A DNA stretch of 64,000 bases from Ferrimonas aestuarii (GCF_005116665.1 NZ_SWCJ01000002.1:406602-470601); one strand, 5' to 3'; shown: positions 33,999 to 43,707, counted from the stretch's first letter. The notes: generated by a model from the letters alone, not told the origin. Program-made: numbers and translations.

Positions 33999-34217
33999 TC
34001 AGCCAATTTCATCCCGCAACGTCTGAGCATTGGAAGTGGTCGTGCCTAATGCACGTGCGATCCCCGGAGATGCTTTACCGTTTATAAACGCAGTGATATT
34101 AGAAGACGTCGTCCCAATACTGCCACTTAAGCGCGGAGACTCTTCACCTCTTCGAAGTAACTTTTCAATATTAGTTGAAGTAGTTCCGGCTTGGCCTGCA
34201 ATCCCGATATAGCTCAT
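33999..34217 (-). CDS. Small protein of three GTTS-N repeats, probably truncated by a nonsense codon
   Basis: 72 residues made of three units of about 24 residues sharing GTTSTNI/GTTSSNI/GTTTSNA followed by a helix and a G..SP turn, resembling tandem minimal helix-turn-helix units. The TGA stop at 33999-34001 is followed in frame by 17 more codons (EGAIGVVLGLACGMREK) and a TAA just before attC, where cassette genes usually end. So the original product was likely about 90 residues with a Gly-rich hydrophobic tail. No family recognised. Confidence 0.6.
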   Translation of the reverse strand: MSYIGIAGQAGTTSTNIEKLLRRGEESPRLSGSIGTTSSNITAFINGKASPGIARALGTTTSNAQTLRDEIG

Positions 34218-34232
34218 ATAATTCCCTTGTAA

Positions 34233-34336
34233 ACATAACGCGCCTGTTTAGCGGCGCAATTGGGCTTGCTAAAATCTTGTGAGGCACGAACAACAGCAAG
34301 CCCTGTATTGCGTCCGGCTATAACGTCTTGTTATGT
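34233..34336 (-). repeat. attC site, family A
   Basis: Starts ACATAAC, ends GTTATGT, inner arms GGGCTTGCTA / AGCAAGCCC. Site of the 124-residue protein cassette. Confidence 0.93.
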
Positions 34337-34705
34337 GTGGAATTGCAAAGAAAGTGTGCCACCGACAATCTTCAAGACACCGAACTCGCCCGACATAATG
34401 TAGCCAAACTTCGTGGTCGCCAAAGTATCAACACAACCATAGTCTTTTGACATATCTGGATCGCTCGTTGGCTTTACGTCTTCAACAGGCTTCAACCCAT
34501 CAACGCTTTCAATCTGGTCAAAGATTAATGACATTCTCCGATAGCATGTGTATTCATTGGCCAATGGAGTCTTATAAGCCGGAGATTCAGGCCAAATGCT
34601 TGCCTCTAACTCAAACACTAGGCATGTTTTATCCAGTGACCACGAAATGACAAACGAATCATTAAGGTCGATACCAGTAAATACTTGAAGCTCACGCCAA
34701 TCCAT
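34331..34705 (-). CDS. Cassette protein of unknown function
   Basis: 124 residues from ATG 34705 (a GTG three codons upstream is possible). No signal or membrane helix. It has a strand-rich composition (FVISWSLDKTCLVFELEASIW, YRRMSLIFDQIESVDGL) and ends at the attC core. It probably adopts a beta-rich fold. I recognise no family. Confidence 0.7.
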   Translation of the reverse strand: MDWRELQVFTGIDLNDSFVISWSLDKTCLVFELEASIWPESPAYKTPLANEYTCYRRMSLIFDQIESVDGLKPVEDVKPTSDPDMSKDYGCVDTLATTKFGYIMSGEFGVLKIVGGTLSLQFHT

Positions 34706-34714
34706 AACTTCCAC

Positions 34715-34815
34715 ACATAACGCTCCACTTAGCGGGAGCAGACTGCCCGGCTATACTCCGCGAGGCACGAGCGCAGCCGGGCTGGCTGAAATCCGCCTAC
34801 AGTGCCTGGTTATGT
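34715..34815 (-). repeat. attC site, family B
   Basis: Starts ACATAAC, ends GTTATGT, inner arms GACTGCCCGGCTA and AGCCGGGCTGG. Site of the membrane protein cassette at 34810. Confidence 0.92.
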
Positions 34816-35193
34816 GGCGGATACCTTAGAATCTGACAAGTACAACCCCAGAGCAGCCCCCAGAATTGAAGATATTATCGAAACTGGAAACTCGAACGCC
34901 CAAACATCTTCTAAATACAACCCGCCGGTTAACGCCGATAGAATAATAGTGCCTAAAGCCCAACTACCAACTGTGGCCAAAATAGAGTTTATAAAAGCGC
35001 GATCTTTTTCTCTGTACGCCATTACAGCAAAGATGGCGATTGAAATTGATGTTGAGGGTATATACCAATATGCAACGAGTTCAAAAAAGCTTCTACTTTC
35101 TAGACCTGAAGCGCCAAAGACTAGAGTTGCCAGAGTACTTGCAACAGTTAAAAGAACAAAAAGCGCTATCGTATACCTGATAATCCTAACCAT
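34810..35193 (-). CDS. Cassette-encoded four-helix membrane protein
   Basis: 127 residues from the ATG at 35193 (GAGG seven bases upstream). Four helices (about 4-24, 38-58, 68-85 and 98-118) carry the conserved loop YREKDRAFINSILATVGSW. It is the intact relative of the frameshifted gene at 25640. Function unknown. Confidence 0.72.
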   Translation of the reverse strand: MVRIIRYTIALFVLLTVASTLATLVFGASGLESRSFFELVAYWYIPSTSISIAIFAVMAYREKDRAFINSILATVGSWALGTIILSALTGGLYLEDVWAFEFPVSIISSILGAALGLYLSDSKVSAT

Positions 35194-35212
35194 GTGATGG
35201 CCTCTGCCCGAC

Positions 35213-35314
35213 ACATAACGCTCCACTCAGCGGGAGCAATCTGGCTGGCTACAATCTGCGAGGCTCGAGCAAGAGCCAGCCTGGTTGAAATCCGCCTGCA
35301 GTGCCTTGTTATAT
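35213..35314 (-). repeat. attC site, family B
   Basis: Starts ACATAAC, ends GTTATAT, with arms AATCTGGCTGGCTA and AGCCAGCCTGG. It codes for the C-terminus of the gene at 35227. Confidence 0.92.
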
Positions 35315-35655
35315 AACCCTTCAACTGACTCTCTCACAGAGCAGCAAGAGGTATTCAGTACGCTTGCATGCAAACCGTTATCTGCGTCGAACAATGACAC
35401 CTCTTCGGCATCTAAACGTTCTAAATCTGGCGCTCCTCGGTAGACTGCTGGCCTCAAATTCGGTCGAACGTTGCAGATTAGTGTACGCTCTGGTGGTGAA
35501 TAGAATGACTCAACCGAAGACTCGGCTCTCGCTAACCAAATCTGATTAATTTCCTCTCCTGAGAGTATTGGTTCACCGATGCCTACAAGACTAGACATAA
35601 AAGCAATAATCAAACCTGTAGCGATCACTGCTAATCCTACTGCAATGAGAATCAT
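35227..35655 (-). CDS. Cassette protein, membrane-anchored, reading into attC
   Basis: 142 residues with GAGGG six bases before ATG. An N-terminal helix (about 2-25) is followed by a soluble domain (GEEINQIWLARAESSVESF, CNVRPNLRPAVYRG). The last 27 or so residues (from NKALQADFNQ) are encoded by attC itself, as happens in cassettes whose original stop was lost or replaced. Function unknown. Confidence 0.65.
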   Translation of the reverse strand: MILIAVGLAVIATGLIIAFMSSLVGIGEPILSGEEINQIWLARAESSVESFYSPPERTLICNVRPNLRPAVYRGAPDLERLDAEEVSLFDADNGLHASVLNTSCCSVRESVEGLYNKALQADFNQAGSCSSLADCSQPDCSR

Positions 35656-35673
35656 ATAATGCCCTCACAGGTT

Positions 35674-35774
35674 ATATAACGCCCCACTCAGCGGGAGCAA
35701 CTTGGTTGGCTAAAATCCGCGAGGCACGAGCGCAGCCAACCTGGTTGAAATCCGCCTGCAGTGCATTGTTATAT
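35674..35774 (-). repeat. attC site, family B
   Basis: Starts ATATAAC, ends GTTATAT, arms CTTGGTTGGCTA and AGCCAACCTGG. Site of the DUF695-like cassette. Confidence 0.92.
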
Positions 35775-36242
35775 CCCCTTCGTACTTTCAATAAATTGGT
35801 GATACGTCGACCAGTCTTCATCTACTTCCATTTCTAACTCTATTGGAAATACATCATGCGCTGATAGAAGAGAGTTGAATTGGTCAAGCCATGATTCAAC
35901 ATCATTGACATACCAAATCCACTCTTTTCTACCATTCCCTGTCACCACTAGCATTAAATGAGAAATTCCCGCTGCATCGAGCGATGAAGTTGTATTCTCA
36001 AACAAGGCTAGTTGGTCATTAATATCAGGACTTGGCATCCCACTATCATTTGAGTCAAAGGGCCAATAGATATTTATTAAAGTCGGGTATGTAGATTCCA
36101 ATGTCCCAGAAGGAACACTTTGAGGAGCCCTATAAACAACTACATTTCCATCCTCGAGACCCTCAGCAACAAAGTAACGACTTTCCTCACTAATTGTTGG
36201 CATAGTTATTATCCAGATTATAAAAAATGTAATGATCCTCAT
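35769..36242 (-). CDS. DUF695-like secreted cassette protein
   Basis: 157 residues. Signal peptide MRIITFFIIWIITMPTISEE is followed by a domain with INIYWPF, GMPSPDINDQLALFENT, LVVTGNGRKEWIWYV and EDWSTYHQFIESTKG. This order (WPF, MP, fE, T.nG.reW.wY, D.W..Y..F) matches DUF695. The biochemical role of that family is unknown. The signal peptide is unusual for it and suggests a periplasmic location. Confidence 0.72.
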   Translation of the reverse strand: MRIITFFIIWIITMPTISEESRYFVAEGLEDGNVVVYRAPQSVPSGTLESTYPTLINIYWPFDSNDSGMPSPDINDQLALFENTTSSLDAAGISHLMLVVTGNGRKEWIWYVNDVESWLDQFNSLLSAHDVFPIELEMEVDEDWSTYHQFIESTKGI

Positions 36243-36265
36243 GATACATTGATCTCTCCAGAGGG

Positions 36266-36388
36266 ATATAACGCCTTGCTAAGGTGCGGCTAACACCACT
36301 GAATCCAAGCAAAGTCACCGTAATCACTAAACTCAACCGAACCAAAAGTGCCAAAGGTTAGCCGTCACTCTTAAGCAATTTGTTAGGC
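36266..36388 (-). repeat. attC site, family C (first cassette)
   Basis: Starts ATATAAC, ends GTTAGGC, 123 bases. AAGGTGCGGCTAAC pairs with GTTAGCCGTCACTCTTAA. Contains the stop of the first cassette gene. Confidence 0.9.
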
Positions 36389-37075
36389 GACATTTGTGCT
36401 ACCAACGATTTTCTTAATCGCTGGGTCGAAAACTTGGCTTACATATTCATCCATATCAGCATCGGTAATCTTCGTCATTTTTTTCTTTTTATTGGCGATC
36501 CGCTCCTTAACTTCACACTCCTGTTTTTTCCCCAGTAACCGGGATAACTTAAGAAGATCCTTCTCGAACTCAAGCATTGACTCCTTATATGCAAAACTTG
36601 AAAAACTATCCAAAAAGACGCCTGACTTTTCATCAGACTCTTCTTTTAAGGAGAATTCATGCAATGTCTTGAGGTAATCAATCAAAAACTTGTTGTTTGA
36701 TAACTGAAAAGCTAATAGAGGATCGATTTCTGCCAATGACTCAACTGATGCATGATACTTGTTATACAACTCATGTTGGTCAACCACAGGAAACATCCCA
36801 CGTAAACCTTTAGCCAGTTCATCCGTAAAGTTGTCTGGCATTCTTTCATTTGGAAACTTTCGCTTTAGCGCATTAACAAGAGCATCCTTGAGCAAATCTG
36901 AGTGTATTGTACTATTGACTACAATACTGGCCCACACGGACAACAGATTAAATAGTGATTTATTCAACCGTTCTCTACAACTCTTCCGCTCTTTATATTG
37001 GAATGAAATAAAGCTAATCACAGCACCTAGTAAGATACCAATTACTACAGATATGATTGGAATAACTGTTACCAT
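36383..37075 (-). CDS. First cassette gene: membrane-anchored helical protein
   Basis: 230 residues with a very strong ribosome site (AGGAGG) lying inside the cassette. One N-terminal membrane helix (about 4-26) is followed by a basic stretch (YKERKSCRERLNKSL), then a long helical cytoplasmic domain rich in K and E. No family recognised. Being next to attI it is the most recently acquired or most strongly expressed cassette. A helix-anchored all-alpha protein would fit a defence effector, but this is only a guess. Confidence 0.65.
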   Translation of the reverse strand: MVTVIPIISVVIGILLGAVISFISFQYKERKSCRERLNKSLFNLLSVWASIVVNSTIHSDLLKDALVNALKRKFPNERMPDNFTDELAKGLRGMFPVVDQHELYNKYHASVESLAEIDPLLAFQLSNNKFLIDYLKTLHEFSLKEESDEKSGVFLDSFSSFAYKESMLEFEKDLLKLSRLLGKKQECEVKERIANKKKKMTKITDADMDEYVSQVFDPAIKKIVGSTNVA

Positions 37076-37088
37076 TTAACCTCCTGTC

Positions 37089-37160
37089 GCCTAACAGCTT
37101 ATTATGCGGAAAAAATCCGCCTTTCAAATTCTTATAAATCCGCTTTGCTCGAATTTCCGC
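37089..37160 (-). other. attI site region
   Basis: The core GCCTAAC (37089-37095, GTTAGGC on the cassette strand) marks the junction of the first cassette with the platform, matching the GTTAGGC end of the 36266-36388 attC. The AT-rich stretch to about 37160, with repeated CCGC elements, should contain the rest of attI. A TATAAG at 37131-37136 (minus) could be the -10 of a cassette promoter, but no good -35 is visible. Confidence 0.6.
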
Positions 37161-37280
37161 TTTTTGACGCTTCGGCTAACTGCCAGAAAACCCACCACAA
37201 ATTGCTCTCAAATTTTTCATGATTCCGCATTCTATAGTAAAAGCGGCATTTGACTTGCGGAAAGGCGGATTACGCTTAAA

Positions 37281-37296
37281 CTGTATATCCATACAG
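37281..37296 (+). promoter_or_regulatory. LexA operator upstream of intI
   Basis: CTGTATATCCATACAG fits the gammaproteobacterial SOS box (CTGT-N8-ACAG) without mismatch. It lies 24 bases before the intI start and overlaps the expected promoter; TTGACT at 37250-37255 is a possible -35. Confidence 0.92.
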
Positions 37297-37319
37297 TTGT
37301 TTTGGGTTGGGAGGTTTTG

Positions 37320-38303
37320 ATGTCTTCACCGTTCTTGGACTATGTCGAGGAGCAGATGCTCCTACGTCGATATCGACCCAATACCGTCAAAACCTATCAA
37401 CACTGGATTAAGTACTACATCGTCTTTAACAATAAACGTCACCCAAAGCAGCTGGGTGATGATGACGTAGAGCGCTTTTTGACCTACTTGAGTGTAGAAA
37501 AAGGCGTGGCTCCCCGAACTCAAGCGCTGGTACTCAACGCCCTTTCGTTCCTTTACAAAGAGATTCTGGATAAACCGCTGGGGCTACAACTGCAATTTCA
37601 ACAATCAAAAGCCAATCGCAAACTGCCTACGGTTTTATTGCCAAACGAAATACTGGATTTACTGAGTTGCCTCAAACCGCCCTATCTCACCATGGCGCAG
37701 CTGATGTACGGCAGCGGCCTAAGAAAAAGTGAGGTCATTAGGCTACGAGTAAAGGACATAGATTTTGACTACGCAGGCATCGAAGTGTGGGATGCCAAAG
37801 GCGGCAAACACCGCAGAGTCACTCTGGCTAGAGAGCTGTTTCCAATACTGGAAAACCACATCAACTTCAGTATTGAGTTATTAAAGCAAGACTTAAACAA
37901 CTCAGAGTTTCGCGGTGTCTCCATGCCTTTTGGATTATCGAAAAAATACCCTAGGGCACCAACCGATCCCAACTGGCAATATCTGTTTCCATCGTCGCGC
38001 CTTAGTTTCGATAAAGTCGCTAAAGAACTAAAACGCCACCACATACACCCTTCGGCATTACGAAAAGCGATAACCACTGCAAGGCACTGCGCACAGATAG
38101 AGAAAAGCGTCACCTGCCATACCCTACGTCATTCGTTTGCGACACACTTATTACAACGAGGAGCCGACATACGCACAATCCAAGCTCAATTGGGCCACAC
38201 CGACGTCAGAACGACCCAAATCTATACGCATGTTCTGCAAATGGGAGCAGATGGTGTAACCAGCCCACTGTCTCTACTTAGCGGCCAGCCAGATAAACAT
38301 TAG
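37320..38303 (+). CDS. intI: Integron integrase IntI
   Basis: 327 residues from the ATG at 37320 (GGAGG upstream; a TTG six codons earlier is less likely). It is a tyrosine recombinase: SAM-like N-terminal domain ([19 protein letters not shown]), first catalytic Arg in [30 protein letters not shown] with the nucleophile Tyr. The integron-specific extra motif is present ([18 protein letters not shown]), which separates IntI from XerC/D. It appears intact. It is transcribed away from the cassettes under LexA control. Confidence 0.96.
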   Translation: MSSPFLDYVEEQMLLRRYRPNTVKTYQHWIKYYIVFNNKRHPKQLGDDDVERFLTYLSVEKGVAPRTQALVLNALSFLYKEILDKPLGLQLQFQQSKANRKLPTVLLPNEILDLLSCLKPPYLTMAQLMYGSGLRKSEVIRLRVKDIDFDYAGIEVWDAKGGKHRRVTLARELFPILENHINFSIELLKQDLNNSEFRGVSMPFGLSKKYPRAPTDPNWQYLFPSSRLSFDKVAKELKRHHIHPSALRKAITTARHCAQIEKSVTCHTLRHSFATHLLQRGADIRTIQAQLGHTDVRTTQIYTHVLQMGADGVTSPLSLLSGQPDKH

Positions 38304-38497
38304 TGACTGCTATCGCTGTAACGCCCTAATTTTGGGCTGTTTCATTTCAAAATGAAAATCGGCAGATATAGCTCCGCCCATCACTTTGGCTGTGCTTGGC
38401 AAAATCTTAAAAAATTGACGATATATCAGTAGATTATCAAGAACATATCTCGCCAATTCAACATCCGAAGGCCCGGCTTTACGTAAGAGATCTCGCA
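38304..38497. other. Intergenic region between intI and ruvB terminator
   Basis: About 190 bases. A small GCCC/GGGC hairpin (38323-38337) followed by TGTTTC could weakly end intI transcription. A 72-codon minus frame over this region lacks a ribosome site and overlaps the ruvB terminator, so I do not call it. Confidence 0.4.
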
Positions 38498-38525
38498 CAA
38501 AAATCCCGCCACTTAGGCGGGATTT
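38498..38525 (-). terminator. Rho-independent terminator after ruvB
   Basis: A 10-bp stem AAATCCCGCC / GGCGGGATTT (38501-38510 with 38516-38525); read on the minus strand it is followed by TTTTTG. It lies 23 bases past the ruvB stop. Confidence 0.88.
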
Positions 38526-38548
38526 CAATCAAAATTCTATCAATGACT

Positions 38549-39556
38549 CTACTCGGCTTTAGACAGGCCAAAGTGAAGGTAGGTTTTATCTGTCGCCACG
38601 CGGCCGCGATGGGTACGCTGAATAAACCCTTGTTGAATCAAGAAGGGTTCAATCACATCTTCGATGGTTTCCTTCTCTTCGCCGATGGCTGCCGCTAAGT
38701 TATCCAAGCCAACTGGACCACCGCCAAACTTGTCGATGATTGACATCAGCAGCTTTCTATCAAGAAAATCAAAGCCTTCACTGTCGACATCCAATACCCC
38801 TAAGGCTTCCTCCGCGACCTTAGCGTTGATCTCCCCTTCATATTTCACTTCGGCAAAATCACGGACGCGGCGCAGCAGTCGATTGGCAATACGGGGCGTG
38901 CCGCGGCTACGACGAGCCACTTCAACGGCTCCTTGCTCATCAATGTTCAAGTTCAATACGGCGGCACTGCGAGTCACGATGGTGGTCAAGTCGGCCACAT
39001 TGTAGAACTCCAGTCGCAGCGGAATGCCAAAACGGGCACGCAGGGGCGAAGTCAGTGCGCCAGCGCGGGTGGTGGCACCAATGAGGGTAAAAGGAGGCAG
39101 ATCCAACTTAATGGAACGCGCCGCCGGGCCTTCACCAATCATGATGTCCAACTGGTAATCCTCCATTGCGGAATAGAGGATCTCTTCAACTGCGGGGCTC
39201 AGTCGATGGATCTCATCGATGAATAACACATCATTGGCTTCAAGGTTAGTAAGCATCGCCGCCAAATCGCCCGCTTTTTCGAGCACAGGGCCAGAGGTAG
39301 ACTTAATACTGGCATCCATCTCGTTGGCGATGATGTTGGCGAGGGTGGTTTTTCCAAGTCCCGGCGGGCCAAAAATCAGCGTATGATCCAGCGCCTCGCC
39401 ACGATTGCGCGCCGCTGCGATGAAGATCTCTAACTGGCCGCGAGCCTCTTTCTGGCCGGTATAGTCCGTGAGCATTTTCGGGCGCATGGCACGGTCAATA
39501 ACCGACTCTTGGCTATCTTGCTCTTGTGGGGCAATGAGGCGATCCGCTTCAATCAT
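38549..39556 (-). CDS. ruvB: Holliday junction branch migration helicase RuvB
   Basis: 335 residues, normal length. AAA+ ATPase with Walker [10 protein letters not shown], Walker [10 protein letters not shown], sensor GATTRAG, arginine-finger region LRARFG and the C-terminal winged helix ending [17 protein letters not shown]. It drives branch migration with RuvA. It is the last gene of the aspS-yebC-ruvCAB run and the right-hand neighbour of the integron. Confidence 0.98.
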   Translation of the reverse strand: MIEADRLIAPQEQDSQESVIDRAMRPKMLTDYTGQKEARGQLEIFIAAARNRGEALDHTLIFGPPGLGKTTLANIIANEMDASIKSTSGPVLEKAGDLAAMLTNLEANDVLFIDEIHRLSPAVEEILYSAMEDYQLDIMIGEGPAARSIKLDLPPFTLIGATTRAGALTSPLRARFGIPLRLEFYNVADLTTIVTRSAAVLNLNIDEQGAVEVARRSRGTPRIANRLLRRVRDFAEVKYEGEINAKVAEEALGVLDVDSEGFDFLDRKLLMSIIDKFGGGPVGLDNLAAAIGEEKETIEDVIEPFLIQQGFIQRTHRGRVATDKTYLHFGLSKAE

Positions 39557-39626
39557 GGTGTCTCTTCTTACTCTCTGTTCGATCTATTTGCCTTGGCACG
39601 TGCCATTTAGGGTCATCAGCATCAAC

Positions 39627-40250
39627 TTACATCATCGCTTTCAGGGCGTCTTTAATCAGCTGCTCGGAGGTGGCACCGGCTGAGTGTACTTTATCAACGG
39701 TCTTTTTAGCCACGGTGGCTTTGTAGCCCAGTGCTTCAAGGGCGGCAATGGCATCCTCTTTGGCGTCCGGAGCGGTGATGTAGGTATTCTCCACAGGATT
39801 ACCCAAGGCAAAGGCATCGGCACTCGGCGTCGCTAAGGTTGCGGCAAACTTGTTCATGCGATCGCGCATTTCAACCACCAAGCGTTCGGCGGTCTTTTTG
39901 CCCACTCCTGGCACTTTGGTAATGCTGGTGATGTCATCGCGTTGTACCGCCTGTACAAACTGCTCCGCTGACATGCCTGAGAGAATGGCCAGCGCCATTT
40001 TGGGACCGATGCCGTTGGTTTTAATCAGCTCTCGAAACAGCGCCCGCTCCTGTTTACTGGCAAAGCCATACAGCAGCTGCGCATCTTCACGAACCACGAA
40101 GTGAATAGACAAGGTGCAAGGCTCGCCTTCTGCTGGCAGCTGATAAAAGCTGGTCATCGGTAGCTGCACTTCATAACCTACGCCGCCGCAGTCGATCAGC
40201 ACTTCCGGTGCCTGCTTTTCAATAAGGGTTCCGCTTAAACGTCCAATCAC
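39627..40250 (-). CDS. ruvA: Holliday junction binding protein RuvA
   Basis: 207 residues starting at GTG ([13 protein letters not shown]), as the conserved N-terminus requires. OB-fold, two HhH motifs ([13 protein letters not shown] and [13 protein letters not shown]) and a C-terminal UBA-like domain ([16 protein letters not shown]) that contacts RuvB. 61 bases separate it from ruvC; I see no LexA box there. Confidence 0.97.
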   Translation of the reverse strand: MIGRLSGTLIEKQAPEVLIDCGGVGYEVQLPMTSFYQLPAEGEPCTLSIHFVVREDAQLLYGFASKQERALFRELIKTNGIGPKMALAILSGMSAEQFVQAVQRDDITSITKVPGVGKKTAERLVVEMRDRMNKFAATLATPSADAFALGNPVENTYITAPDAKEDAIAALEALGYKATVAKKTVDKVHSAGATSEQLIKDALKAMM

Positions 40251-40311
40251 CTTGTGTACCTTTTTGCTCTGTTTTTGGTTGTCGTTCTAATTTTGTATGT
40301 GATGCATCATG

Positions 40312-40833
40312 TTAACGCAGCCTACCGCGAATTCGCGCGGTGGCTTTGCCCGCCATGGCAACCATGGCTTCACGAGTATGACTATGACATAGGGCAATGG
40401 CCAGTGCATCGGCGGCATCCGCTTGGGGCACCGCAGGCAGCTTCAATATGTGCTTAACCATGTGTTGCACCTGACTTTTGTCGGCACCACCGGTACCCAC
40501 TACCGCTTTTTTGATTTCCGTCGGGCTGTACTCGCACACAGGCAGCTCGGCATTGGTGGCGGCCACAATGGCCACGCCCCTCGCCTGGCCCAGCTTTAAT
40601 GCGGAGTCAGCATTTTTGGCCATGAAAACCCGTTCAATGGCAAACTCGTCCGGCTGAAACTGCCGAATCAGTTCACTTACGCCGTCATAGACGCACTTAA
40701 GCCGAGGCGGCAGATCGCCATCTGGGGTACGAATGCAGCCGCTGCCAAGGTAGGTGTGGGTGCGCCCCACTTTTTTGATCACCCCGTATCCGGTTACCCG
40801 CGAGCCAGGGTCGATCCCTAAAATAATGGTCAT
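40312..40833 (-). CDS. ruvC: Holliday junction resolvase RuvC
   Basis: 173 residues. The RNase H-like fold has catalytic acids in [15 protein letters not shown] (Asp7), FAIERVFM (Glu), and [12 protein letters not shown] (two Asp). It cuts Holliday junctions symmetrically after RuvAB migration. It starts 1 base after the yebC stop. Confidence 0.97.
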   Translation of the reverse strand: MTIILGIDPGSRVTGYGVIKKVGRTHTYLGSGCIRTPDGDLPPRLKCVYDGVSELIRQFQPDEFAIERVFMAKNADSALKLGQARGVAIVAATNAELPVCEYSPTEIKKAVVGTGGADKSQVQHMVKHILKLPAVPQADAADALAIALCHSHTREAMVAMAGKATARIRGRLR

Positions 40834-40834
40834 A

Positions 40835-41581
40835 TCAATCCAGCTGGGCCATCACGTCGTCGCTAATGTCGGCGTTGTGATACACCTCTTGCACGTCGTC
40901 GTGATCTTCCAAAACGTCTACCAGACGCAGGAACTTAGGTGCGGTGGCAACATCGAGCTCCGCCTTGGTTGACGGCACTTGAGTGACTTCAGCGTTCAAG
41001 GAGGTCAAGCCGGCTGCATCCAAGGCATCTTTGACTGCGCCAAACTCTTCTGGTGTGGTGTACACGTCGATGCTGCCATCGTCGTGAGTTTCCACATCAT
41101 CGGCACCGGCTTCCAGCGCCGCGTCCATCACCAGCTCTTCATCAGTGCCTTCGCCGTAAGAGATCACGCCTTTTTTCTCAAACAGGTAGGAGACCGAACC
41201 GTCGGTGCCTAAGTTGCCACCAGATTTGGTAAAAGCGCTGCGAACCCCAGACACGGTGCGGTTGCGGTTATCGGTCATGGTTTCCACCATTACGGCGGTG
41301 CCGCCTGGCCCGTAACCTTCATAGATGATGGTTTCTAGCACCTGGCCATCGAGCTCGCCACTGCCGCGTTTAACGGCACGATCGATGGTGTCGCGAGTCA
41401 TGTTATTAGACAGCGACTTATCGATGGCGGCGCGCAGCCGTGGGTTGGAATCAGGATCGGAACCGCCCTCTCGAGAGGCTACGGTGAGCTCGCGGATCAG
41501 TTTGGTAAAAATCTTGCCTCGTTTGGCATCCTGAGCGGCCTTGCGATGCTTAATGTTGGACCATTTACTGTGACCGGCCAT
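40835..41581 (-). CDS. yebC: YebC/PmpR family protein
   Basis: 248 residues starting [18 protein letters not shown], fully diagnostic. Contains [13 protein letters not shown] and the acidic C-terminal domain. The family was described as transcriptional regulators and more recently linked to ribosome rescue at proline-rich stalls. Position between aspS and ruvC is conserved in many gammaproteobacteria. Confidence 0.96.
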   Translation of the reverse strand: MAGHSKWSNIKHRKAAQDAKRGKIFTKLIRELTVASREGGSDPDSNPRLRAAIDKSLSNNMTRDTIDRAVKRGSGELDGQVLETIIYEGYGPGGTAVMVETMTDNRNRTVSGVRSAFTKSGGNLGTDGSVSYLFEKKGVISYGEGTDEELVMDAALEAGADDVETHDDGSIDVYTTPEEFGAVKDALDAAGLTSLNAEVTQVPSTKAELDVATAPKFLRLVDVLEDHDDVQEVYHNADISDDVMAQLD

Positions 41582-41604
41582 AACTAGGTTCTCCTCTCTC
41601 CTTT

Positions 41605-41634
41605 AAACAACAAAGCTGCCCGTAGGCAGCTTTG
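41605..41634 (-). terminator. Terminator-like hairpin after aspS
   Basis: CAAAGCTGCC (41611-41620), CGTA loop, GGCAGCTTTG (41625-41634): a perfect 10-bp stem followed on the minus strand by TTGTTT. It would end or attenuate aspS transcription before yebC. Confidence 0.75.
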
Positions 41635-41650
41635 GTTGCAAGCGTTTGGC

Positions 41651-43426
41651 TTATTCGCCGTCGTTGCTGCTTTCCTGCTTCGCCAGGTCGATGGCCAGTT
41701 CTGCCAGTACCTCTGGATTTGCTGGGCTTGGTGCGTCAGTCAACGGGCAAGCGGCGGTGGTGGTCTTAGGGAAGGCCATCACGTCACGAATCGAGCTGGC
41801 ACCGGTCATCAGCATCACCAAACGGTCCAAACCGAAGGCCAAGCCCGCGTGCGGTGGCGCACCGTAGCGCAATGCTTCCAGCAGGAAGCCGAACTTCAGC
41901 TGCGCTTCTTCATCGCTGATGCCCAAAATGCGGAACGCCGTGGCTTGCATCTCTTGATCGTGGATACGCACAGAACCACCGCCCAGCTCTACGCCGTTCA
42001 GTACCATGTCGTATGCATCGGAGATGGCAGTGCCTGGGTTGGCTTCCAGCTCAGCAGGCGTCATGTTGCGCGGTGCGGTAAATGGGTGGTGCAATGCGTG
42101 GAAACGGCCGTCGGCCTTTTCGAACATTGGGAAGTCGACTACCCACAGTGGCTTCCACTCATCGACGGTCAAACCAAAGTCTTCACCGGCCTTCAGACGC
42201 AGTGCGCCCATGGCATCGGTTACCACGTTGTAGCTATCAGCGCCAAACAGGATGATGTCACCGGCTTCGGCGCCATTGCGCTCAACAATGGCGTTGATGA
42301 TGTCGTCGCTCAGGAACTTAGCCACTGGCGATTGAACGCCTTCAATGCCCTTACCGGCTTCGTTTACTTTAACCCACGCCAGACCTTTGGCACCGTAGAT
42401 GCCGACGAACTTGGTGTAGTCGTCAATCTGCTTACGAGACAGTGACGCACCGCCTGGAATGCGCAGAGTCGCAACACGGCCTTCTGGATCATTTGCAGGG
42501 CCATTGAATACTTTGAATTCAACGTCTTTTAAGATGTCTGCAACGTCAACCAGCTCCAGCGGGTTACGCAGATCCGGCTTATCAGAACCAAATCGACGCA
42601 TGGCATCGGCGTAGGTCATGTGTGGGAATTCTGGCAAGTCCACGTCCAGCATCTTCTTGAACAGAGTGCGGATCATCGACTCGGTGGTCGCCATCACCTG
42701 CTCAGCAGACATAAAGGAGGTTTCAATATCAATCTGGGTGAACTCAGGCTGACGGTCGGCGCGCAGGTCTTCGTCACGGAAGCACTTTACGATCTGGTAG
42801 TACTTATCCATTCCAGACATCATCAGCAACTGCTTAAAGATCTGCGGTGACTGTGGCAGTGCGAAAAACTCACCTTTGTGAGTACGGCTTGGTACCAAGT
42901 AGTCACGGGCGCCTTCTGGGGTGGCCTTGGTCAGAATTGGGGTTTCCACATCGAGGAAACCGGCGTCATCCATAAAGCGGCGAACTTCAGAGGTCACCTT
43001 AGAGCGGAACAACATGCGCTCAGTCATCTCAGGACGGCGCAGATCCAAGTAGCGGTATTTCAGGCGCTGCTCTTCGCTAACATCGGTGTTGAAATCGATT
43101 GGCAGTGGCGCAGCCTTATTCAGGATGGTCAACTCTTTACCCAGAACCTCAATGCCACCAGTGGTCATGTTCTTGTTCACCTGGCTATCAGGACGAGCAC
43201 GAACCAAACCTTTTACCTGTACGCAAAACTCGTTACGCAGGCTGGAAGCCACTTCGAACACTTCTGGCAGGTCAGGATCGTAAACCACCTGAACGATGCC
43301 TTCGCGGTCACGAAGATCCAAAAATACTACGCCGCCTAAATCGCGGCGACGGTTAACCCAACCCACTAGGGTAACTTCTTGGCCCACCTGGGCTTCAGTA
43401 ACGAGTCCACTGTAATGGCTGCGCAT
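41651..43426 (-). CDS. aspS: Aspartyl-tRNA synthetase
   Basis: 591 residues, the usual bacterial length. N-terminal OB anticodon-binding domain ([19 protein letters not shown]), class II motif 2 ([18 protein letters not shown]), the bacterial GAD insertion, and motif 3 ([12 protein letters not shown]). Charges tRNA-Asp. First gene of the run to ruvB; AGGAT ribosome site before ATG. Confidence 0.98.
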   Translation of the reverse strand: MRSHYSGLVTEAQVGQEVTLVGWVNRRRDLGGVVFLDLRDREGIVQVVYDPDLPEVFEVASSLRNEFCVQVKGLVRARPDSQVNKNMTTGGIEVLGKELTILNKAAPLPIDFNTDVSEEQRLKYRYLDLRRPEMTERMLFRSKVTSEVRRFMDDAGFLDVETPILTKATPEGARDYLVPSRTHKGEFFALPQSPQIFKQLLMMSGMDKYYQIVKCFRDEDLRADRQPEFTQIDIETSFMSAEQVMATTESMIRTLFKKMLDVDLPEFPHMTYADAMRRFGSDKPDLRNPLELVDVADILKDVEFKVFNGPANDPEGRVATLRIPGGASLSRKQIDDYTKFVGIYGAKGLAWVKVNEAGKGIEGVQSPVAKFLSDDIINAIVERNGAEAGDIILFGADSYNVVTDAMGALRLKAGEDFGLTVDEWKPLWVVDFPMFEKADGRFHALHHPFTAPRNMTPAELEANPGTAISDAYDMVLNGVELGGGSVRIHDQEMQATAFRILGISDEEAQLKFGFLLEALRYGAPPHAGLAFGLDRLVMLMTGASSIRDVMAFPKTTTAACPLTDAPSPANPEVLAELAIDLAKQESSNDGE

Positions 43427-43707
43427 TGACTGATCCTATCTAAAGTTGCTGAGGTACGAACGCCATGTCGCCAAGTTGAGGCTGGGCATCCATACTGAAA
43501 TAATTTGGCAAAGGCCAGAGTATAAAGAAAAGTTACCGCTATAAGAAGCGATGCCACGCCCATATCTGAGGTAGATGCTCAGTTATGCGCCGCTTGGCGA
43601 CAATTTGACCACAAAGTGCCTGAAATTCTATAGATAGTTGGCCTCGACTTGCTGAGGCAAGAGACGATCACTACAATCGCCGGTTCATGCGAAGAGATCC
43701 TGTTACC

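Noticed and set aside
33999..34001. In-frame TGA as a selenocysteine codon
   Set aside because: No hairpin resembling a bacterial SECIS was seen directly after it and the protein is not a known selenoprotein; a nonsense change is simpler.
25500..37100. Regularly spaced repeats of about 100 bases as a CRISPR array
   Set aside because: Repeats are long, internally palindromic, start and end with integron core sites, are separated by genes of varied length, and lie next to intI; no cas genes are present.
38310..38528. 72-codon minus-strand frame between intI and ruvB
   Set aside because: It overlaps the ruvB terminator, lacks a ribosome site and has no recognisable domain.
40251..40311. LexA box upstream of ruvA
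   Set aside because: No CTGT-N8-ACAG match or near match was found in the ruvC-ruvA gap.
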